Source: a virus
Length of the DNA: 28,166 bases
Virus record (IMG/VR): IMGVR_UViG_3300034375_004218
Location: 1 to 28,166 of that record
Direction: 5' to 3' (one strand)
In this document: piece after piece, positions 20,682-28,166 of the stretch
Numbering within the stretch: the first letter of the stretch is position 1
Layout: the number at the start of each line of letters is the position of its first letter
Notes under the pieces: generated by a model
What the model was told of the DNA's origin: nothing
The model's input: only the letters and a program-made list of their open reading frames with translations
Database searches by the model: none
Position numbers and translations under genes: made by a program

Positions 20682-20867
20682 ATGAAAATGAAGTCACGAT
20701 CAAATGTAAAAGCTCCGAAGATCGTCGAGCATCCAAATCAGCCAGTAAAGTATAGCGTTGCGGATTGCTGCAACCAGCCGCCCAAAGACATGAAAACTAC
20801 CGGCGTTAAGATACGTGGTGTTGGCGCAGCGACTAAGGGCACTATGGCCCGAGGCCCAATGGCATAA
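20682..20867 (+). CDS. Small basic protein (61 aa) with RGxGxAxKG tail
   Basis: Begins MKMKSRSNVKAPKIVEHPNQ. It has a CC pair (VADCCNQPP) and ends GVKIRGVGAATKGTMARGPM. The final RGVGAATKG block matches the tail of the protein at 18968 (RGCGIARKG). AGGAGA precedes the ATG; a second ATG two codons in is also possible. No function known. Confidence 0.75.
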   Translation: MKMKSRSNVKAPKIVEHPNQPVKYSVADCCNQPPKDMKTTGVKIRGVGAATKGTMARGPMA

Positions 20868-20877
20868 GGAGTAGGGT

Positions 20878-21507
20878 GTGAATTACACCGAGCTGAAGAC
20901 CAATATTGAAGACATTTGCGAGCAGTCGTTTACGGACGCGCAGCTTGCTATGTTTACCGATCAGGCTGAGCAGAAGATATACAACACTGTTCAGATACCT
21001 GCGCTTCGGCGTAACCAGACAGGTAACCTGACGACTGATAACAAGTATTTAGTATACCCAACGGATTTCTTGTACCCGTTCTCTTTGGCGGTTATTGACG
21101 GCGATGGAAACTACGAATACTTGTTGAATAAGGACGTGAACTTTATCCGAGAAGCATACCCCGGCCCTACAGCTACTGGGATGCCTAAGCACTATGCGGT
21201 TTTTGACGATACATCGTTCATCGTTGGGCCTACACCCGACACTGGTTATGAGGTAGAGCTACATTATGGCTACTACCCAGAGTCTATTGTGACTGCTGGA
21301 ACTACATGGCTTGGTGACGAGTTTGACTCTGCCCTACTCAATGGGGCGCTAGTTGAGGCTATACGTTTCCAAAAAGGTGAGCCGGATATGGTCCAGCTAT
21401 ACCAAAAGATGTATGTAGACGCGATTGCGCTACTCAAGAATCTCGGTGACGGCAAGTTGCGAGAAGACATGTACCGTTCTGGCCAGCTCAGAATAGAACC
21501 GCGTTAA
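20878..21507 (+). CDS. Second adaptor/connector-type protein (209 aa), GTG start
   Basis: The start is GTG at 20878 with AAGGAG 6 bases upstream. The protein begins MNYTELKTNIEDICEQSFTD, with helix QLAMFTDQAEQKIYNTVQIP and strands such as NKYLVYPTDFLYPFSLAVID; its C-terminal helices include ALVEAIRFQKGEPDMVQLYQ. The arrangement (short helical N-terminus with 'F...Q......I......P..R', then 'Y..P.D......' and a terminal helix pair) is that of phage adaptor proteins near the connector. It is a likely structural partner of the gp4-like protein. Exact ring position unknown. Confidence 0.75.
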   Translation: MNYTELKTNIEDICEQSFTDAQLAMFTDQAEQKIYNTVQIPALRRNQTGNLTTDNKYLVYPTDFLYPFSLAVIDGDGNYEYLLNKDVNFIREAYPGPTATGMPKHYAVFDDTSFIVGPTPDTGYEVELHYGYYPESIVTAGTTWLGDEFDSALLNGALVEAIRFQKGEPDMVQLYQKMYVDAIALLKNLGDGKLREDMYRSGQLRIEPR

Positions 21508-21524
21508 TTTAAGAGGAACACCAA

Positions 21525-21944
21525 ATGGCTATCACTCAAGCAATGTGCACCAGCTTTAAAGAAGAACTTCTTGGCGGTGTACACGATTTAGACACAGACA
21601 CCATTAAGATTGCGCTGTTTACCAGTTCAGCAACCCTTGGTGCAACCACTACTGCTTACAGCACTACTAATGAAGTGTCTGGCACAGGATATTCTGCTGG
21701 CGGTAATACGCTAACAAGCCCAGTAATTGCTACTGATGGCACTACGGCCTACTTCGATTGTGCGGACACTACGTGGTCCACTGCTACCATCACAGCCAAC
21801 GGCGCTTTGATCTATAACAGTTCTAAAGCTAACCGTGCTATTGCTGTACTGGCCTTTGGTGGTGACAAAACTTCAACTGCTGGTGACTTTACCATCATCT
21901 TCCCTGCTCCGGGTGCAAGCACTGCTATTATTCGCATAGCTTAA
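21525..21944 (+). CDS. Beta-rich tail/virion structural protein (139 aa)
   Basis: Begins MAITQAMCTSFKEELLGGVH, then repeated Thr/Ser/Ala-rich strands (DTIKIALFTSSATLGATTTA; TYFDCADTTWSTATIT type; RAIAVLAFGGDKTSTAGDFT) ending PGASTAIIRIA. Phage proteins opening 'M.I..A.C.SFK..LL.G.H......IK.ALYTS.A.L...T..Y' are widespread next to fibre genes and annotated as structural. AGAGGA lies before the ATG, and the giant fibre gene starts 28 bases after its stop. Probably a tail or fibre-base component. Confidence 0.78.
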   Translation: MAITQAMCTSFKEELLGGVHDLDTDTIKIALFTSSATLGATTTAYSTTNEVSGTGYSAGGNTLTSPVIATDGTTAYFDCADTTWSTATITANGALIYNSSKANRAIAVLAFGGDKTSTAGDFTIIFPAPGASTAIIRIA

Positions 21945-21971
21945 TTGTGTTTTTCACGGGAGATATAGCGC

Positions 21972-24900
21972 ATGGTAAAGATGGTAAACCGCGCCAAGAT
22001 GACCACCGCTACGACGGGCACAGGCACTATTACGCTTGGCTCCGCCGCATCTGGTTATCAGACGTTTGCAGCCGCTGGGGTATCTAATGGCGATACCGTT
22101 CGATATACAATCGAAGACGGCACTGCGTGGGAAATAGGTACTGGCACTTACACTGCCACAGGTACTTTACTCGCTCGCTCCCTTGAAAGTAGCTCGACAG
22201 GTTCCCTGCTTAACCTGTCGGGTAGTGCGTTTGTATTCCTAACTGCTGCTGCGTCAGACCTCCAAAGTGATACAGCCAACACAGCTTCTACACTAGTTGC
22301 TAGGGATGCCTCTGGTAACTTTAGTGCGGGAGCTATTACTGGTACTAGCTTTGTTTCCTCTGGAAACATGACCTTTGGTGATAATGACAAGGCTATCTTT
22401 GGTGCTGGGTCAGACCTACAGATTTACCATGACGGGTCTAATAATTGGGTGGATGGTGTTTCTGGGGCTGTTTTTGTTCGCGGTAGTCGCGTTGACCTTC
22501 GCGGTGCTAATAACGAGATGCTTCTTGTTGGCAACCAAAATGGAAACATTGCTCTTTATTACGACAACTCAACAAAACTCGCCACAACCTCCACAGGCAT
22601 AGACGTTACTGGCACAGCCACAATGGATGGGCTGACTGTTGATGGGACTACAGGTGTGTCTGTTAATGGCATCTACGCAAGCGTAGACCTGATGGAAACT
22701 GACGTTACGGATGACAACACTCGCCTTATTAGTTCTGGCGGTGACTTCCGCATCGACACATTAAACGATGCAAAGAACGTATCGACCAAGCGACTGACTA
22801 TTGACCACGGCACAGGCGACATCTCCTTCTACGAAGACACTGGCACAACGCCTAAGTTCTTCTGGGATGCTTCTGCTGAGCGATTAGGTGTGGGTACTAG
22901 TAGTCCTAGCGCAGTTATCCACGCAGTAAACAGCCCGTCTTCTGGTGAAAGCATTGCTATTTTTGAGGCTGCCGCAGAAAAGAACGGCTATGTATATATA
23001 AATGGCGATGCAAACAGACGCAAATCATTAGTTTTCCAATCGGCAGGCGTTAATAAATTTAGCATGGGCGTTGGAGATAGTGACGAGCTTTCAGAAAACA
23101 CCTTCTTTATAGGCTCTGGCATAACAGGCGGTAGCGGGGCTGATTTAGTTATTGACAGCAGTGGCAATGTCGGTATTGGTACTAGTAGTCCTTCTGCTAA
23201 GTTACATATAGAAGCATCTACTCCAATATTGAGATTAAAAGCAACGGCAGATACTGAAGATTGTTTAATACACTTTGCTGATACATCAAGTAACTTTGCG
23301 GGAGTAATTGCGTACTCACACAATGTCAATGACATGAAATTCTTTACTAACCAATTAGAACGCCTCCGCATTGACTCCTCTGGCAATGTCGGTATTGGCG
23401 TTACTTCTGCCGTAGAAAAACTTCATGTTAAATCAAATGATGGATTGATAGCAGTCCAATCCGAAAATGTTAATACAGTAGATGCAATTCAAGGCGGTTA
23501 CGTTATTTATTCTGGCGATGGCTCTGGCCCCGGTGCTGGAAATCGCGCTGGCATGGCTTCGTACATACAAGATATTTACGGAACTGAGTATGATTTAAGA
23601 TTTTATACATCAGATGGAACAACAAATTTTAATGAGGCCATGCGTATTGACCCTGACGGCAATGTCGGTATTGGTACAGACAGTCCCATCTATACAGCGG
23701 CCTCACGAACTACTACAACAATAAATGGCGCTTCAAGTGCTAACTTATCATTTGGTATTGGTGGCACAGGATACGCAAATCTTTTTGTAGATGCGTCAAG
23801 CGTTGAGTTTGGTTCGCAAACCTCAGCAAATCCCGTCAAGTTTACAATTGGCGGTACGGAAAAAATGCGCATAGACAGCAGTGGCAAGGTCGGTATTGGT
23901 ACGAGTACAGTTCAGGCTGATCTTCATCTTGGTGCTGCAAGTCCACACATAGACATTGGCCCCTCAGCGGGAAACCGTGGCAAGGTCGGTTTTGATAGCA
24001 ACAATGTCTATATCGGCTCTACGTCTAGCACTGGTGAAATACACTTCAAAAACAACATAGGCTCAACCGATGCTCCGCAGGATTCTGGTGATACCAAGAT
24101 GGTTATTGCTGATTCTGGCGTCGGTATTGGTACTACGAGTCCGCAAGATATTTTGCATCTTTATGCCTCTAGCCCTACGCTAAGAATCGAAAACACAAGC
24201 ACTTCTGGTGTAGGTGCTATTGAGTTTTGGGACGCTCAGGCTGGCACTAGTCAAGCAGCTTCTATTAGGTACGATGATGTAAGTAATATATTTTCTATTC
24301 AAGGTAACTCTAACGGCACTGTCTTTTCTACACCAAGCAACACGTTCCCCAGTGGATCAGAAGCAATGCGCATCGACAGCAGTGGCAACTTGCTTGTTGG
24401 TAAGACTTCTACTGCAATAGGTACTGCGGGAACAACACTTTGGTCTGACGGATTAACAGACCATACTCGCTCTGGCGAAGTAGTGCGAATAAACCGTTTA
24501 TCTACAGACGGTGATATTGTTACATTCCGCAAAGACGGCACAACAGTCGGTAGTATTGGTGTTAATACTAATGTTTTATACATAGGCGGCACTGAAGGAA
24601 CAGATGCTTTTATAGGTTTTGGTAACGACATTGTTAGACCAGTAACTTCAACAGGCGCATATCGTGATAACGCTATTGATCTTGGCTACACTGGAATGCG
24701 CTTCAAAGACCTCTACCTATCAGGCGGTTTACGCGCAGATACGTTGACGTTTAGCACTCTTGCTGGCACAGAACGTATGCGCATCGACAGCAGCGGCACT
24801 CTAATCCACAAAGGCGCTGCCATATTCAATGAGGATGGTGGTGATAGTGACTTCCGCGTCGAGTCTGACACCAACACTCACGCGCTGTTTGTGGATGCTG

Positions 24901-27866
24901 CAAATAGTCGGGTAGGCATTAACCAGAGTTCACCTAGTGTTGATTTGCATATTAGCTTCTCAAATAACACGACTACCAATCTCGCCGCTGGCTCTGGTTT
25001 GTTTGTTAATAACATTGATGTTACGACTGGAACATTAGCACCTATTCTTTTTTCTACCGATAGTGGCAAGCGTATCCGTTCTGCTATAGCTCATGTTGAT
25101 ACAGGTGCTTACGGTAAAGGCGACCTAGTTTTTTACACTATGTCGGATGGGGAAATTAGTTCCGCAACTTTGGACACTGGCGATGAAAAAATGCGCATCG
25201 ACAGCAGCGGCAACTTGCTTGTTGGTACTACTGATAATAATGTTTCTAGCAATTCTGGTGCTTCTAATAGCGGCATTAATATCGGAACTGCGGGGATTAA
25301 GGGTGTTATTTCTGCCGCCGCAGCACAGGTAGTAACTTACCTAAACCGCTTAGGAACAGACGGCGACATTGCTTTGTTCCGAAAAGACGGCACAACAGTC
25401 GGTAGTATTGGTGTTGCTGGTGGTTCTACTTACATTGATGGTGGTGCGTCTAACTACTCTTTGATGCTTGCTTCTGACTTTAGACCACGCACAGCAAACG
25501 GCGCAGCCAATAATGATGGAAACGTTGACTTAGGTGACGCATCGGCGCGCTTCAAAGACCTCTACCTATCAGGCAGCGCTCGTGCATCAATCTTCTATGA
25601 CACAGACAACACGGCTTACTACGTAGACCCAGCAAGCACTAGTAATCTAAATGCGATTGACGTTAATACGATCCTCACAGGAACGAGTCAAACCAGAGGC
25701 AAAATATCTGTTTGGAGTAATAATACCTACGGTATAGGTATGGGAACAACTTATACCTATGGTGGTCTTAACGATTACGCTATGACCTTCCAAATGAGCG
25801 ATACAGCGGCTCGTGGTTACTGGTGGGGCGATAGTGCTCACACAAACGCTCAAGGTGCAATGTCTTTAACTACTGAAGGCTTACTTGCTGTTGCTGGCGG
25901 TATGCGCTTGGGTTACGGACAGTCAGATACTACTGCACCCACATCAGGACAGCTTGATGTAAATGGAACAGTCAATGCCACTACATTCTCCGGTGCTCTA
26001 TCTGGTAACGCAACAACTGCAACTACAGCGACAAACCAATCCGGCGGCACAGTCTCTGCTACTACTGGTACATTTAGCACTTCTGCAACTATTGACGGTC
26101 ATCTCCTACAAGACAGCTCTGATCGCAGTGGCCTCTTGGAAATATCAACGGCTCTTGGTACTTGGAAAGGTATCCAGATAAAGCCAACGAGCACATCGTT
26201 TTGGTCAATCATGGGTGACCAAGACGATTTTGGGCTTTACGATGATGCCAACAATGAATGGATACTTCTATACAACGAAAACAGCACTCTTCAGTTACAC
26301 GCTAATGGAAGCAATACCGTAACGGTTACCACATCTGGGTTAAGTGTCACAGGAAGTATTACAGTCTCTGGTACAGTAGATGGTCGTGATGTAGCTGCTG
26401 ACGGAACTAAGCTCGACGGTATTGCCGCTGGCGCTCAAACAGGAACAGTAACGAGCGTTACTGGCGGTACTTACTTAACGGGCGGCACAATAACAACTAC
26501 TGGAACTCTAGCTGTTGACGCTACAAGTGCTAACACAGCAAGCAAGGTTGTAGCTCGTGACGCTAGTGGTAATTTCTCTGCGGGTACTATAACTGCGGCT
26601 CTATCTGGAAATGCTACAACTGCCACAACACTTCAGACTGCTCGCACAATCAACGGCGTGTCGTTCGACGGCTCTGCCAATATCACTGTAGCAGACTCCA
26701 CTAAACTGCCTTTAGCTGGTGGTACCATGAGTGGAGACTTAGTAATTAGCAAAGCTGATGCTAAAGTAAGGCTTTACGATTCAACAGGTACTAATGGAAA
26801 CAATCCATTTATTGAATTTGATACAACATCAAACCAAGGGATTGCTGTAGAGCTAAACATATATGATGTGGACCTTCCAGTAGCGGGATATGGTCTTGTA
26901 GTAGGCCCATCAACAACTAATACTCAGTTTCCTACAACAGGAACTTTAACCTTTAATGTTCTTGGCGAGATGTATGCCGGTGGGACAACGCTGTCTTCGT
27001 TGAACAAAGTCTTTCACGACGGCTACCATCCCAACGCTGACAAGCTAACCACTGCTCGTACAATAAACGGTGTGTCGTTTGACGGAACTGCCAACATCAC
27101 GGTAGCTGACGCGACCAAACTGCCTCTTACTGGCGGTACGCTGTCAGGTAATCTAGCACTAGGTAACAACAACATTACCGGCGTCAACGAGTTAGTCTTT
27201 AATGACAACGTGAAGTTTTTAGAAGAAGGCAACAATCAATACTTGCGGTATCAATGGGGTGGTTCTGGTGCGGGTGGTATCATCTTATACGATGGGGACG
27301 GGACAAGACACGGAACTTTCTACGGCAGTGGTGCTGGTGAAACAGGGATATTAGACAACGATGGTTCTTGGGCAGTCAGAATAAGAACTGGCACAAGTGC
27401 AAATATATTGTACTGCAACAACAACGCAGAGTTCTACATATACACTACTTATACCTACTCGCCCGGTTCCTCCCGTGCGCCGATATTCTATGATTCCAAC
27501 AATACTTCCTATTACGTAAACCCACATAGCACCACGACATCAGCAAACTTTGCAGGCAAGGTTATTTGCACGAATGTTGATGAAGCATTTTATCTTAACA
27601 CTGGTACAACTTTAGACCCCAACAACGGCGCAATTCAATTTAAGTCTATTACTGCCAATACAACATTTACTGATAACGTTGATGCTGGCGAATCAATGAC
27701 GCTGAGGTTAACCGGAGGTGCAACATACACAGTTACTTGGCCGACTATAACGTGGATAACTTCTGGTGGAAACGTAGCGCCAACATTAAATGGTACCAGT
27801 GACGTATTTGTGTTTTGGAAGGAAAGTGCAACTCTTTATGGGGCGTATGTAGGCTACGGAGCGTAA
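21972..27866 (+). CDS. Giant modular tail fibre-type protein (1964 aa)
   Basis: Residues 1-80 form an N-terminal domain ([38 protein letters not shown]) likely to attach the fibre to the virion. Next is [14 protein letters not shown] (about 150-165), then about ten copies of an [14 protein letters not shown]-type motif between nt 22880 and 25230. Repeated [13 protein letters not shown] and RFKDLYLSG modules occur at nt 24530-24725 and 25380-25575, FYDxxNTxYYVxP at about 25593 and 27487, and [12 protein letters not shown]-type 'collar' repeats at 26638 and 27053. The last 100 residues form a beta domain with [20 protein letters not shown] and [16 protein letters not shown]. No peptidase S74 auto-cleavage ending is present. 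It is a host-recognition fibre, and the alternative is a head or tail appendage. Confidence 0.85.
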   Translation: MVKMVNRAKMTTATTGTGTITLGSAASGYQTFAAAGVSNGDTVRYTIEDGTAWEIGTGTYTATGTLLARSLESSSTGSLLNLSGSAFVFLTAAASDLQSDTANTASTLVARDASGNFSAGAITGTSFVSSGNMTFGDNDKAIFGAGSDLQIYHDGSNNWVDGVSGAVFVRGSRVDLRGANNEMLLVGNQNGNIALYYDNSTKLATTSTGIDVTGTATMDGLTVDGTTGVSVNGIYASVDLMETDVTDDNTRLISSGGDFRIDTLNDAKNVSTKRLTIDHGTGDISFYEDTGTTPKFFWDASAERLGVGTSSPSAVIHAVNSPSSGESIAIFEAAAEKNGYVYINGDANRRKSLVFQSAGVNKFSMGVGDSDELSENTFFIGSGITGGSGADLVIDSSGNVGIGTSSPSAKLHIEASTPILRLKATADTEDCLIHFADTSSNFAGVIAYSHNVNDMKFFTNQLERLRIDSSGNVGIGVTSAVEKLHVKSNDGLIAVQSENVNTVDAIQGGYVIYSGDGSGPGAGNRAGMASYIQDIYGTEYDLRFYTSDGTTNFNEAMRIDPDGNVGIGTDSPIYTAASRTTTTINGASSANLSFGIGGTGYANLFVDASSVEFGSQTSANPVKFTIGGTEKMRIDSSGKVGIGTSTVQADLHLGAASPHIDIGPSAGNRGKVGFDSNNVYIGSTSSTGEIHFKNNIGSTDAPQDSGDTKMVIADSGVGIGTTSPQDILHLYASSPTLRIENTSTSGVGAIEFWDAQAGTSQAASIRYDDVSNIFSIQGNSNGTVFSTPSNTFPSGSEAMRIDSSGNLLVGKTSTAIGTAGTTLWSDGLTDHTRSGEVVRINRLSTDGDIVTFRKDGTTVGSIGVNTNVLYIGGTEGTDAFIGFGNDIVRPVTSTGAYRDNAIDLGYTGMRFKDLYLSGGLRADTLTFSTLAGTERMRIDSSGTLIHKGAAIFNEDGGDSDFRVESDTNTHALFVDAANSRVGINQSSPSVDLHISFSNNTTTNLAAGSGLFVNNIDVTTGTLAPILFSTDSGKRIRSAIAHVDTGAYGKGDLVFYTMSDGEISSATLDTGDEKMRIDSSGNLLVGTTDNNVSSNSGASNSGINIGTAGIKGVISAAAAQVVTYLNRLGTDGDIALFRKDGTTVGSIGVAGGSTYIDGGASNYSLMLASDFRPRTANGAANNDGNVDLGDASARFKDLYLSGSARASIFYDTDNTAYYVDPASTSNLNAIDVNTILTGTSQTRGKISVWSNNTYGIGMGTTYTYGGLNDYAMTFQMSDTAARGYWWGDSAHTNAQGAMSLTTEGLLAVAGGMRLGYGQSDTTAPTSGQLDVNGTVNATTFSGALSGNATTATTATNQSGGTVSATTGTFSTSATIDGHLLQDSSDRSGLLEISTALGTWKGIQIKPTSTSFWSIMGDQDDFGLYDDANNEWILLYNENSTLQLHANGSNTVTVTTSGLSVTGSITVSGTVDGRDVAADGTKLDGIAAGAQTGTVTSVTGGTYLTGGTITTTGTLAVDATSANTASKVVARDASGNFSAGTITAALSGNATTATTLQTARTINGVSFDGSANITVADSTKLPLAGGTMSGDLVISKADAKVRLYDSTGTNGNNPFIEFDTTSNQGIAVELNIYDVDLPVAGYGLVVGPSTTNTQFPTTGTLTFNVLGEMYAGGTTLSSLNKVFHDGYHPNADKLTTARTINGVSFDGTANITVADATKLPLTGGTLSGNLALGNNNITGVNELVFNDNVKFLEEGNNQYLRYQWGGSGAGGIILYDGDGTRHGTFYGSGAGETGILDNDGSWAVRIRTGTSANILYCNNNAEFYIYTTYTYSPGSSRAPIFYDSNNTSYYVNPHSTTTSANFAGKVICTNVDEAFYLNTGTTLDPNNGAIQFKSITANTTFTDNVDAGESMTLRLTGGATYTVTWPTITWITSGGNVAPTLNGTSDVFVFWKESATLYGAYVGYGA

Positions 27867-27875
27867 GGAGGGGGT

Positions 27876-28166
27876 ATGCTAGGCTTTGCACCATTAGCAA
27901 CGCTACCTCTAGCTGATGATGGGGTCAGCGTCTCCGTAAGTGTTTCCGGTGTAGTCGGAACCACGGCGCTCGGCACGGCTTCAGTAACTGCCGGTACCAA
28001 CGTATACCCAACAGGTGTTCAGGCTACTGGTGCAACCGGTACTGTATCTATTACAGCAGATGCTAACGTCTATCCTACAGGCGTAGCGGGCACTACAGCA
28101 CTTGGCACTGCTACCACAACAGCAGACGCTAATGTCTCCGTAACGGGTGTCTCTGCTACCGGTCAG
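27876..28166 (+). CDS. Repeat-rich tail protein, 3' end beyond the window
   Basis: Starts ATG at 27876 after GGAGGGGGT, 9 bases beyond the fibre stop; 97 codons are visible and the frame is still open at the edge. After MLGFAPLATLPLADDG the sequence is made of repeats: TALGTASVTAGTNVYPTGV, then TVSITADANVYPTGV, TALGTATTTADANVSVTGV. These roughly 20-residue Thr/Val/Gly/Ala units alternate beta strands, as in phage tail or bacterial-surface-like beta repeats. It follows the fibre in the same transcription unit. Probably a tail or fibre accessory protein; total length unknown. Confidence 0.75.
   Translation, partial: MLGFAPLATLPLADDGVSVSVSVSGVVGTTALGTASVTAGTNVYPTGVQATGATGTVSITADANVYPTGVAGTTALGTATTTADANVSVTGVSATGQ

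Noticed and set aside
23150-25230. CRISPR-like array in the fibre gene
   Set aside because: The recurring segments are coding repeats ([11 protein letters not shown]) with variable spacing and length in one continuous frame.

Overview
This window is part of the genome of a tailed double-stranded DNA bacteriophage. The evidence is a contiguous virion morphogenesis block: small and large terminase, portal, scaffold, capsid decoration, major capsid, connector/adaptor proteins, a giant fibre and further tail genes. No ribosomal RNA, tRNA or bacterial housekeeping gene was seen. Many of the small proteins (glycine/lysine-rich peptides, fibre modules with an '[11 protein letters not shown]' motif, a zinc-ribbon protein next to the adaptors) are of kinds I know mainly from marine phages. 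An aquatic proteobacterial host is therefore a reasonable inference, not a demonstrated fact. P22 gp4-like adaptors, and no tape-measure gene so far, lean towards a short-tailed virion, but the window ends before this can be settled.

The window has two divergent arms. The left arm (1-7945) is read entirely on the minus strand. Leftward from 7945 it holds: an unrecognised 175-aa gene followed by a strong intrinsic terminator; a gene-free AT-rich region with iteron-like repeats (about 6840-7260), which is a candidate replication origin; a run of small genes (6700 down to 4465); and a three-gene cassette made of a DUF3150-like protein, a MoxR/CobS-type AAA+ ATPase and a VWA-like protein with an HExxH metallopeptidase motif. 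These are followed by an uncharacterised 325-aa gene and the start of another gene at the left edge. Five copies of a palindrome, GTTATCTAATTAGATAAC (one with an outer-base change), are scattered only through this arm. Three of them sit just upstream of genes that share an almost identical ribosome-binding leader.

The divergent intergenic region (7946-8452) has candidate promoters facing both ways and a C-rich/G-rich tract. The right arm (8453-28166) is read on the plus strand: TerS, TerL, portal, two small proteins, a GroES-like co-chaperonin, scaffold, an unknown virion-type protein, decoration protein, major capsid protein and a terminator. Next comes a free-standing HNH endonuclease bracketed by two terminators. 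A promoter with a structured 5' leader then precedes a tightly packed set of small structural and basic proteins, two adaptor-type proteins, a 1964-aa modular fibre and a repeat-rich tail protein cut by the right edge.

The right arm would package DNA (TerS/TerL/portal), fold and assemble the capsid (GroES-like protein, scaffold, capsid and decoration) and build the connector and fibres. The left arm is probably expressed separately, before or during replication. The most interesting parts are the AAA+/DUF3150/VWA cassette, the palindrome-plus-leader control module, the iteron region and the structured leader at 17797-17884.
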